12,227 nt of DNA from Anaerolineaceae bacterium (lineage in GTDB: Bacteria; Chloroflexota; Anaerolineae; Anaerolineales; Anaerolineaceae): positions 1 through 12,227 of the forward strand of contig JAIOTF010000010.1 of the NCBI GenBank assembly GCA_021107195.1. The letters run 5' to 3'. The stretch's first letter is position 1. Every line of letters starts with the position of its first letter. The position numbers were made by a program, and so were the translations under genes. The notes beneath the pieces were generated by a model. It was not told the DNA's origin. It ran no database searches and was given only the letters and a program-made list of their open reading frames with translations. Shown here piece by piece: positions 6,190 through 12,227 of the stretch.

Positions 6190-7065
6190 ATGCCTGAAGA
6201 ACTTGGGTCTGCTCTTCTCAACCTGATTCGTCTGACATCCACTGACCTGCCCCCCGATGTGGAAGACGCCTTGCAGCGCGCCCGCCGAACAGAGAGGCCA
6301 GGCTCTGCTGCCAGCACTGCTTTGGATGCCATGCTGCGGAACACCAAACTCGCCCGGCAAAACAGCACACCCCTCTGTCAGGACACTGGCACGCCGCTCT
6401 TCTATGTTACCCACCCGGCAGGTTATTCCACCCGCATGCTGCGCTCCGAAATCGAACAGGCCGTGGCCGAGGCCACCCGCCAATCTCTGCTGCGCCCCAA
6501 TGCAGTTCACCCTATCAGCGGTGAAAACACTGGCGATAATCTGGGGGGCGAATACCTTCCCACCATTCATTTCACTGAGACCGAAGATGATGCCTTGACC
6601 ATCAACCTGATCCTCAAAGGCGGCGGCTGCGAGAACGTAGGCGCACAGTACAAACTGCCAGACGAGAATCTGCAAGCCGGTCGCGACCTTGACGGTGTGC
6701 GCAGGGTCGTTCTGGATGCGGTTTATCAAGCGCAAGGACGCGGCTGCGCGCCGGGCGTGCTGGGGGTCGCCATCGGCGGCGACCGCGCCAGCAGCTATCA
6801 GGCTTCAAAACAGGTTTTCCTTCGGCAATTGGACGACCATCATCCTGCCCCACACATTGCAGCTTTGGAAAAAGATTGGCTGGCAGAAGCAAACCAGCTT
6901 GGCATTGGGCCAATGGGCTTCGGCGGGCACACCACATTGCTGGGAATAAAGATTGCCCTTCTGCACCGCCTGCCTGCCAGTTATTTCGTTACTGTATCTT
7001 ATATGTGCTGGGCATACCGCCGTCGCCGTCTTACGCTTCGCAATAGGTTTGCTCTTTTTTCGTGA
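6190..7065 (+). CDS. Class I fumarate hydratase / tartrate dehydratase, alpha subunit
   Basis: This is the larger, Fe-S cluster-binding subunit of a two-subunit class I hydro-lyase, most likely interconverting fumarate and malate (tartrate is possible). Counting from ATG 6190 there are 291 residues. The three cluster cysteines are Cys63 in CQDTG, Cys186 in GCAPGVLGV and Cys273 in MCWAYRR, matching the family order. GGGCENVG and GPMGFGGHTTLLG are further family blocks. An in-frame ATG at 6154 would add 12 residues, but it overlaps a promoter-like -10; 6190 has GGATGG shortly upstream, so I prefer it, not firmly. The stop lies six bases before the beta subunit. The gene is divergent from csoR. 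Class I clusters are oxygen- and copper-sensitive, which fits an anaerobic host. Confidence 0.9.
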   Translation: MPEELGSALLNLIRLTSTDLPPDVEDALQRARRTERPGSAASTALDAMLRNTKLARQNSTPLCQDTGTPLFYVTHPAGYSTRMLRSEIEQAVAEATRQSLLRPNAVHPISGENTGDNLGGEYLPTIHFTETEDDALTINLILKGGGCENVGAQYKLPDENLQAGRDLDGVRRVVLDAVYQAQGRGCAPGVLGVAIGGDRASSYQASKQVFLRQLDDHHPAPHIAALEKDWLAEANQLGIGPMGFGGHTTLLGIKIALLHRLPASYFVTVSYMCWAYRRRRLTLRNRFALFS

Positions 7066-7071
7066 GGCTGA

Positions 7072-7710
7072 ATGATCCATAAACTGACTTTACCCCTCAA
7101 AGATGAAGATATTCTTGCCATGCATATCTGTGACGAGGTGCTGCTCTCTGGCACCCTGCTCACGGTGCGGGATACCGCTCATAAATGGCTGATCGAAACC
7201 TTCATCGATAATGCACAGCCTCCTTCAGCTCGGGAAAAAGCCATTCTTGAAGACCTTTCTCCTGTCTTATACAACGGAGCAATCTATCACTGCGGCCCTT
7301 TAATCTCCGAGCATGCACCCAGCAAGCTAAAAATAGACCAAGTACACTTTCTCTCTGCTGGTCCTACCACCAGCATCCGTGAAGAGGCTTACGCTCATCG
7401 GATCATGTCCCGATTCCATGTCTCTGTCTTAATCGGCAAAGGCGGGATGGGGGCGAAGACCTTGAGGGCTTGCCAACAAACACCTGCCGTCTACCTGCAT
7501 GCCGTGGGCGGCGCTGGTGCGTTGATCGCCCAAACCGTGCAACAAGTTCATGCGGTTTATCAACTTGAATTTGGCGTCCCGGAAGCGATGTGGGTGATCA
7601 CCGTCAAAGACTTTCCTGCCGTGGTAACCATGGACGCCCACGGCCAAAGCCTGCACCAGCAGGTTGCCGACCAATCCCGGGCAGCGTTAAAACTCCTCAC
7701 ACTCACTTAA
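7072..7710 (+). CDS. Class I fumarate hydratase / tartrate dehydratase, beta subunit
   Basis: A 212-residue protein matching the C-terminal, substrate-binding part of class I fumarases, here a separate polypeptide. Family blocks are SAGPTTSIR (95-103), LIGKGGMG (120-127), AVGGAGALIA (144-153) and VKDFPAVVTMD (178-188). It works with the alpha subunit: alpha holds the [4Fe-4S] cluster while both form the active site. GAGG at 7064-7067 overlaps the alpha stop codon and lies four bases before the ATG, so translation is likely coupled. Sequence alone does not settle fumarase against L-tartrate dehydratase. It ends 58 bases before the convergent purH stop. Confidence 0.9.
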   Translation: MIHKLTLPLKDEDILAMHICDEVLLSGTLLTVRDTAHKWLIETFIDNAQPPSAREKAILEDLSPVLYNGAIYHCGPLISEHAPSKLKIDQVHFLSAGPTTSIREEAYAHRIMSRFHVSVLIGKGGMGAKTLRACQQTPAVYLHAVGGAGALIAQTVQQVHAVYQLEFGVPEAMWVITVKDFPAVVTMDAHGQSLHQQVADQSRAALKLLTLT

Positions 7711-7743
7711 TAGAAGTGACCCGCACCAAAAAATCAGTGCAGG
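7703..7743. other. Hairpins in the convergent fumarase-purH gap
   Basis: TCACTT/AAGTGA (7703-7719) straddles the beta-subunit stop. CCCGCAC (7720-7726) and GTGCAGG (7737-7743) make a second stem that is complete on the minus strand if a G-U pair is allowed, with a T-rich loop. Neither has a proper T-tail. Either could help stop converging transcripts, but no textbook terminator is visible here. Confidence 0.3.
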
Positions 7744-7768
7744 CCACTATTCCTAACCAACCCCATAT

Positions 7769-9268
7769 CTAGTGGCGGAAGTGACGTACGCCTGTCATGA
7801 CCATTGCCATCCCGGCTGCATCTGCGGCGGCAATCGATTTCGCATCCCTGATGGACCCGCCAGGTTGGATCACAGCTGCGATGCCATATTCGGCAGCAGC
7901 TTCAACGGCATCCGGGAAGGGGAAAAAAGCATCCGAAGCCATTACAGCTCCGCTGGCTTTCTCGCCTGCCCGCTGAGCCGCAATATGCACACAGTCCACC
8001 CGGTTGGGTTGTCCGCCGCCAATCCCCACCGTTTCCGCCCCGCTGGCAAACACGATGGCATTGGATTTGACATGCTGGACTACCTCCCAGGCAAAACGCA
8101 GTGCTTCCCATTCCTCGTCGGTTGGCGCACGTTTTGTCACCACCTGCCATTCTGTATCCTTCGGGTCACCCCTATCAACGCTTTGGCGCAGTATGCCGCG
8201 CACGATCGAGCGCATTTCATAGGCTGGCTCAATGGACAAATCCGGCACCTGCACCAAACGGCAATTCTTTTTTTCTGCCAGGCGGGTCAATGCATCTTCG
8301 GTGAACCCGGGCGCGATGATGCACTCCACAAATAGCTCGCACATGGCGGCGCCCGTCTCGCCATCCACCGTGCGATTGCTGGCGATGACACTGCCAAAAG
8401 CCGAAACGGGGTCACTGGCAAGCGCCGCCTGGTAAGCAAGCACCAGATTTTGGTTAGAGGCGACACCGCACGGCGAAAGATGCTTGATGATCGCAATCGC
8501 CGGCTCGTTGAAACTGACCGCTGTGCGCCAGGCTGCATCCAAATCGAGCAAATTGTTATAAGATAATGGCTTGCCCTGCAATATTTTGCCCCCCAGTGGA
8601 CCAGCGCCGGGCTCGTAGCCATATAACGTCGCGCTCCGATGACTGTTCTCGCCATAGCGCAGTTCCTGCACCGGGAAAGCCTGAATTTGCAAGCTATCTT
8701 CACCGGACAGATACGAGAAAATCGCCTGGTCATAATGCTTTGTACTGGCAAAACCCTTTATGGCCAGTTTGCGCCGGTCTTCATCGCTAAGGCCGCCGTT
8801 TTGGAGCGATTGCAGCACATTTGCATAATCTGTCGGGTCACAAACCAGCGTCACACGCGCAAAATTCTTGGCGGCTGCGCGGATCAAAGCCACCCCGCCG
8901 ATGTCAATCTGCTCAATCGCTTCCGCCAGGGTCACATCCGGTTGGGCTATGGTCTGTTCAAAAGGATACAAGTTGACCGCCACGAGGTCAATCTCGGCCC
9001 ATCCTTGCTCATCAAGCTGCGCTTTATCCTCAACCGTTGATCGGGAGAGGATGCCGCCATGAATGGCCGGATGCAGGGTCTTGACCCGCCCGCCGAGGAT
9101 CTCCGGCGAACCGGTGTAATCTGACACCTCACTGACCGGCAAATTGCCTTTCCGGAGGGCACGTGCTGTACCGCCCGAGGCAAGCAGTTCCCAACCCAGT
9201 TGGTGCAGTCCGGCAGCAAATTCGACGAGACCGGTTTTGTCATACACAGAGAGCAATACTCTTGGCAT
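7769..9268 (-). CDS. purH: Bifunctional AICAR formyltransferase / IMP cyclohydrolase PurH
   Basis: PurH carries out the last two steps to IMP: formyl transfer to AICAR, then ring closure. Counting from ATG 9268 there are 499 residues, near the family's usual 510-530. The N-terminal cyclohydrolase part has LLSVYDKTGL, LASGGTA, GGRVKTLHP and HGGIL. The formyltransferase part has RYGENSHR (204-211), the catalytic Lys-His pair in KHLSPCG (262-268), SDAFFPFPD and the typical RHFRH end. Most relatives have NPHQ and N-PCG where this has NSHR and LSPCG, a mild departure. An ATG at 9277 adds three residues, but AGAGG then touches the start codon with no spacer; from 9268 the spacing is nine bases, so 9268 is preferred. 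It lies 21 bases after purA in purB-purA-purH. Confidence 0.95.
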   Translation of the reverse strand: MPRVLLSVYDKTGLVEFAAGLHQLGWELLASGGTARALRKGNLPVSEVSDYTGSPEILGGRVKTLHPAIHGGILSRSTVEDKAQLDEQGWAEIDLVAVNLYPFEQTIAQPDVTLAEAIEQIDIGGVALIRAAAKNFARVTLVCDPTDYANVLQSLQNGGLSDEDRRKLAIKGFASTKHYDQAIFSYLSGEDSLQIQAFPVQELRYGENSHRSATLYGYEPGAGPLGGKILQGKPLSYNNLLDLDAAWRTAVSFNEPAIAIIKHLSPCGVASNQNLVLAYQAALASDPVSAFGSVIASNRTVDGETGAAMCELFVECIIAPGFTEDALTRLAEKKNCRLVQVPDLSIEPAYEMRSIVRGILRQSVDRGDPKDTEWQVVTKRAPTDEEWEALRFAWEVVQHVKSNAIVFASGAETVGIGGGQPNRVDCVHIAAQRAGEKASGAVMASDAFFPFPDAVEAAAEYGIAAVIQPGGSIRDAKSIAAADAAGMAMVMTGVRHFRH

Positions 9269-9289
9269 ATTGTTCATCCTCTTTCTATG

Positions 9290-10567
9290 TTAGCGGTAGA
9301 TCACCTGACTGCGTTCAGGCCCCACTGAAATCCAGCGAACCGGCACGCCGCAATAGGCTTCAATCGCGTTCACATAGCGTTGTGCGTTCTGCGGCAGGTC
9401 TTCCCAGCGGGTTATGTCCATAATGTCCTCATCCCATCCCTGGAAGGTTTCATAAACCGGTTCTACCACCTTGCGCGCCAGCAGTGGTGAGATCATACCT
9501 TCTGATGGTTTGTAATCCGTGCAGAACTGTATCTCTGCAATCCCGGACAACACATCCAGCTTGGTCAAACCCAGCTCGGTGACACCATTCATACGCACTA
9601 CGCGCTTGAGGAGCATACCGTCCAACCAGCCAATGCGCCGCGGCCGGCCGGTGGTCGTTCCAAATTCATCCCACTGCTGGGTACCATCGCCGCGCAGCAT
9701 ACTCGCCGTTTCGCCTTCCAACTCTGTCGGGAAAGGTCCGGAGCCGACACGGGTTTGGAACGTCTTCACAATCCCCACCACGCTCAGTTCATCCGGCATG
9801 CCGATACCCAGTCCAACCAATGCATTGGCAGCTACACACGAAGAGCTGGTCACATAAGGATAAGAACCATGGTCAATATCCAGCAGTGCGCCCTGTGCGC
9901 CTTCAGCAATGACATGCTTTCCCGCTTCCAAAGCATCCAATACCAAGGCGGATGTATCGGCAATATGGGGTGCAAGTATCTCGGCATAACTCAGGTATTC
10001 CTCCATCACGGCGACGATATCCACAGGTTCTGCTCCGTAAAGCAGAGTTAATTCGCGGTTGGCATTCTCCAGTGACTGGGTCAAACGCTGTTTAAAATAA
10101 TCCATATCCAGCAGATCATGATACTGTACGCCAGAACGCCGGGCTTTGTCGATATAAGCCGGGCCGATGCCGCGCACAGTGGTACCTATCCTGGCTTTGC
10201 CCAGGCTGGCTTCCCGCGCCCTGTCCAACGCCAAATGCGCAGGTGTGATCATATGGGCTGCGTAAGAAATCTTCAGGCGATTTTGATTGACAATCACGCC
10301 TGCCCCGCGCAGACTCTCCATCTCGTGCAGAAGCACGCTCGGATTAACTACTGTGCCGCTGCCAATCACGCCCACGGTCTGGGGATAGATCAATCCTGAG
10401 GGAATCAAATGCAATTTATATACCTCATCTCCGATGCGGATGGTGTGCCCGGCATTATCACCGCCCGCGAAGCGAGCAACCACATCAGCTTTCGCTGATA
10501 GCAGATCAACAAATCTGCCTTTTCCTTCATCACCCCATTGGGTGCCAATCACAATTTGAAGCGTCAT
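9290..10567 (-). CDS. purA: Adenylosuccinate synthetase PurA
   Basis: A 425-residue cytoplasmic enzyme of normal length that joins aspartate to IMP using GTP, the first committed step to AMP. Visible motifs are GDEGKGR (12-18, catalytic Asp13), DNAGHT (37-42, catalytic His41), EGAQGALLDIDHG, RVGSGPFPTEL, TTGRPRRIGW (IMP and aspartate loop) and TKLDVLSG (guanine recognition). AGGA sits a few bases before the ATG. It stands between purB and purH, so the operon holds the enzyme that makes IMP and both that turn it into AMP. No unusual features. Confidence 0.97.
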   Translation of the reverse strand: MTLQIVIGTQWGDEGKGRFVDLLSAKADVVARFAGGDNAGHTIRIGDEVYKLHLIPSGLIYPQTVGVIGSGTVVNPSVLLHEMESLRGAGVIVNQNRLKISYAAHMITPAHLALDRAREASLGKARIGTTVRGIGPAYIDKARRSGVQYHDLLDMDYFKQRLTQSLENANRELTLLYGAEPVDIVAVMEEYLSYAEILAPHIADTSALVLDALEAGKHVIAEGAQGALLDIDHGSYPYVTSSSCVAANALVGLGIGMPDELSVVGIVKTFQTRVGSGPFPTELEGETASMLRGDGTQQWDEFGTTTGRPRRIGWLDGMLLKRVVRMNGVTELGLTKLDVLSGIAEIQFCTDYKPSEGMISPLLARKVVEPVYETFQGWDEDIMDITRWEDLPQNAQRYVNAIEAYCGVPVRWISVGPERSQVIYR

Positions 10568-10621
10568 ATTTTCCTGCCATTTCTCCGCTTTTCAGACATC
10601 TAAGCCCAATTAACCTTACCA

Positions 10622-10640
10622 AAGAAATCTGCAATTTCTT
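10622..10640 (-). other. AT-rich hairpin directly after purB
   Basis: AAGAAAT and ATTTCTT form a perfect 7-bp stem around a five-base loop, beginning one base past the purB stop. The stem is weak and only TTGG follows on the minus strand, so it is unlikely to be a full terminator. It may protect the purB message end or lower purA expression. Confidence 0.35.
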
Positions 10641-10641
10641 C

Positions 10642-12033
10642 TTACGCATTGACGATCTTTTTTATCTCCGCGGCCATCTGTCGGGCGCGTTGCGGTGCCC
10701 AACCCAGATAGGTAGAAGGATCAAACAGCCCGGCCAGTTCTTCAGCGGTCAGATATGCCTGAACCTGTGGGTCAGCACTGATCCATACTTGCAATAGGTT
10801 CTCGCCCTCGGCCAACATCGTGTCCCATGCCCGCAGTGAGTGTTCCCGCAGCACTTCATGGAATACCTGCCGGTCGCCGCCTTTCTTCGCAATAGCCATC
10901 AGCACTTTTTCCACGCTGGCAAAAGGCGCAAAGCGGGCAAAATTACGGCCTATCTGTTCTTCATGCACCACCAGCCCCTCAACAATCCTGATTGCCGTTT
11001 CCAACAACTCATCGCTGACCAGGAAAGCTTCCGGCAGCACACTGCGCATATTGGCGCTGTCATCCAGGGTTCTTTCCAACAAAGCAAGGGCAGCATTGTC
11101 CCATGCCACGCGCGGATACTGCGCCAGGAGGCGCGCCAGCGAGTCCATCTTCTCGGCATTAATAGGATTTTTCTTGAAGGGCATCGCCGATGAACCGACC
11201 TGTTTCTTCCCAAAAGGCTCACTAAGGTCAAATATTACCGGTGATTGCAGGATGCGCAGGTCGAAAGCCAGCTTATGCAGAGATGCCCCCAGACCAGCCA
11301 ATGCGCTTAGCAGAATGTAATCCTGTTTGCGGGTATAGGTCTGGGTGGTTACAGGGAAGAATGAAAACCCAAGCAACTCAGCCAGGCGGCGGTCAAACAA
11401 CTCTACATTTTCTTCCCCCAATACTTCGATGAAAGATGCCCCTGTGCCAACAGCGCCTTTGAAGCCTTTGCCTTTGAGACCCGCTTGAACCGTGCAAAGC
11501 TGCTCCCAATCCATCATGAGGTCCTGAGCATACACCGCCAGACGATACCCCAATGTGGTCGGTTCGGCTGGCTGGAGATGGGTGAAACCCACTTCCGGCA
11601 GGTCTGCCCAGGCTTCTATCTGTCCGGCGAGCACGCCCAGAAGACAAAGCAACTTATCCTTCAACAGGTCCAGAGCTTTGATCTGGAGCATGACCAGCGC
11701 ATTATCTTTGATGTCCGATGAGGTCGCGCCGAGATGCAAGACGCCTGCTCCCGCCGGGGCCTGTTCGCCAAAGCAGCGGATCTCGGCCATGACATCATGG
11801 TGAATCTCGGCTTCGATTTCATGTGTACGCCGGATATCAATATCATCCTGATGCTGGCGCAGGGCTTCCAACTGTTCAGCACTTACCATGCCGATTTCAT
11901 GTTCAACCTGTGCCAGTGCTACCCAAAGCCTGCGCCAGGTGCGCAGTTTGTGGGCTTCGCTCCACAGCTCGCGCATGGCATCAGACCCGTATCGCCATGA
12001 AAACGGGGAAAGATAATTCTCAAATGCTTCCAC
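10642..12033 (-). CDS. purB: Adenylosuccinate lyase PurB
   Basis: A 463-residue member of the fumarase/aspartase superfamily that releases fumarate from SAICAR and from adenylosuccinate. Motifs in order: HHDVMAE (78-84), LGATSSDIKDNA (101-112), the catalytic-histidine region THLQPAEPTT (151-160) and the superfamily signature GSSAMPFKKNP (280-290), whose flexible loop carries the catalytic serine. Length is normal. The start is GTG, with GAGG (12043-12040) six bases upstream. It is the first gene of purB-purA-purH, followed after 74 bases by purA. Its product fumarate is the substrate of the convergent fumarase genes, a link that is only positional. Confidence 0.96.
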   Translation of the reverse strand: MEAFENYLSPFSWRYGSDAMRELWSEAHKLRTWRRLWVALAQVEHEIGMVSAEQLEALRQHQDDIDIRRTHEIEAEIHHDVMAEIRCFGEQAPAGAGVLHLGATSSDIKDNALVMLQIKALDLLKDKLLCLLGVLAGQIEAWADLPEVGFTHLQPAEPTTLGYRLAVYAQDLMMDWEQLCTVQAGLKGKGFKGAVGTGASFIEVLGEENVELFDRRLAELLGFSFFPVTTQTYTRKQDYILLSALAGLGASLHKLAFDLRILQSPVIFDLSEPFGKKQVGSSAMPFKKNPINAEKMDSLARLLAQYPRVAWDNAALALLERTLDDSANMRSVLPEAFLVSDELLETAIRIVEGLVVHEEQIGRNFARFAPFASVEKVLMAIAKKGGDRQVFHEVLREHSLRAWDTMLAEGENLLQVWISADPQVQAYLTAEELAGLFDPSTYLGWAPQRARQMAAEIKKIVNA

Positions 12034-12077
12034 AACAGGCCTCTATTTCAATTCAATACAGGATCTACTACAAATCA

Positions 12078-12086
12078 ATTTTACCA
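12078..12086 (-). promoter_or_regulatory. Possible extended -10 promoter of purB
   Basis: On the minus strand TGGTAAAAT matches an extended -10 element (TGn plus five of six bases of TATAAT). The -35 region 17 bp upstream, TGGATT, is poor. Initiation near 12071 would leave about 37 leader bases before the GTG. I see no purine riboswitch in the 194 bases upstream of purB, though the window may cut off more distal elements. Confidence 0.35.
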
Positions 12087-12188
12087 GCCCAGGTCAAAGG
12101 AATCCAGATTTCTGCTATTTTCCCGGTTGATTTGCCTTCATTTCGATTTATGTTCGATTGCTTTTTTGGTTCAGAAAATTTTTCCAGC

Positions 12189-12227
12189 CAACTGGTTGAA
12201 CCATTCAGTTGAACCAGTTGATTCAAC
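12189..12227. repeat. Nested direct and inverted repeats of GTTGAACC at the right edge
   Basis: GTTGAACCA occurs twice with a 13-bp period (12195-12203 and 12208-12216), followed by GTTGATTCAAC (12217-12227), itself a palindrome. The block also forms a 9-bp inverted repeat, CAACTGGTT with AACCAGTTG (12189-12197 and 12212-12220). It is cut by the window end. It could be a multi-site operator upstream of purB or part of another gene's control region. Confidence 0.6.

Noticed and set aside
6049..6735. 228-codon minus-strand frame opposite the fumarase alpha subunit
   Set aside because: It is antisense to a gene with clear catalytic motifs and would cover the divergent promoter region; no ribosome site supports it.
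7744..7775. CCACTA/TAGTGG inverted repeat at the purH end as a terminator
   Set aside because: The stem is six pairs with a 20-base loop, overlaps the purH stop codon and has no T-run.
12180..12227. GGTTCAA-like strings resembling a tRNA T-arm
   Set aside because: The strings recur as short repeats and no acceptor stem, anticodon arm or D-arm can be built around them.
12189..12227. Possible edge of a CRISPR array
   Set aside because: The repeat period is only 13 bp and the units are about 9 bp, far too short for repeats with spacers.

Overview
The window looks like chromosomal DNA from a free-living bacterium, about half G+C, with tight operons and good Shine-Dalgarno sites. The protein styles (a two-subunit class I fumarase, separate PTS polypeptides, a CsoR/CopZ/CopA set) would suit a Chloroflexota (Anaerolineae-like) or related anaerobic Gram-positive-type lineage. 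That placement is an inference from how the proteins read, not a search result. I see no RNA genes, insertion sequences, CRISPR arrays or clear signs of recent transfer.

Layout, left to right. (1) 1-2730, minus strand: a sugar-alcohol operon. A consensus promoter (2702-2730) carries two copies of a LacI-family/cre-type palindrome, and a third copy lies about 127 bp upstream. It drives separate mannitol-family PTS subunits EIIC, EIIB and EIIA, then a zinc-type MDR dehydrogenase that starts at GTG 594 and runs off the left edge. The dehydrogenase resembles L-sorbose-1-phosphate reductase (SorE) more than classical MtlD. (2) 2883-6014, minus strand: a copper operon, csoR-copZ-copA, from a full-consensus promoter with a CsoR-type GC-rich operator just downstream; a hairpin follows copA. 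(3) 6129-7710, plus strand, divergent from csoR: alpha and beta subunits of a class I [4Fe-4S] fumarase/tartrate dehydratase. (4) 7769-12033, minus strand, convergent with the fumarase: purB-purA-purH, the late purine steps (AICAR to IMP, IMP to adenylosuccinate, and both lyase reactions). (5) 12034-12227: purB leader, with nested repeats of GTTGAACC at the right edge.

How the parts connect. The PTS subunits would import and phosphorylate a hexitol or related sugar, and the dehydrogenase would oxidise or reduce the phosphate product. CsoR should derepress the chaperone CopZ and exporter CopA when Cu(I) rises. Fumarase clusters of this class are known copper targets, which makes the divergent csoR/fumarase arrangement worth noting. 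PurB releases fumarate twice in purine synthesis, which the neighbouring fumarase could turn into malate. These links between operons are inferences from position and known chemistry.

Most of the window is ordinary metabolism. The most interesting parts are the operator set and the unusual gene make-up of the sugar-alcohol operon.
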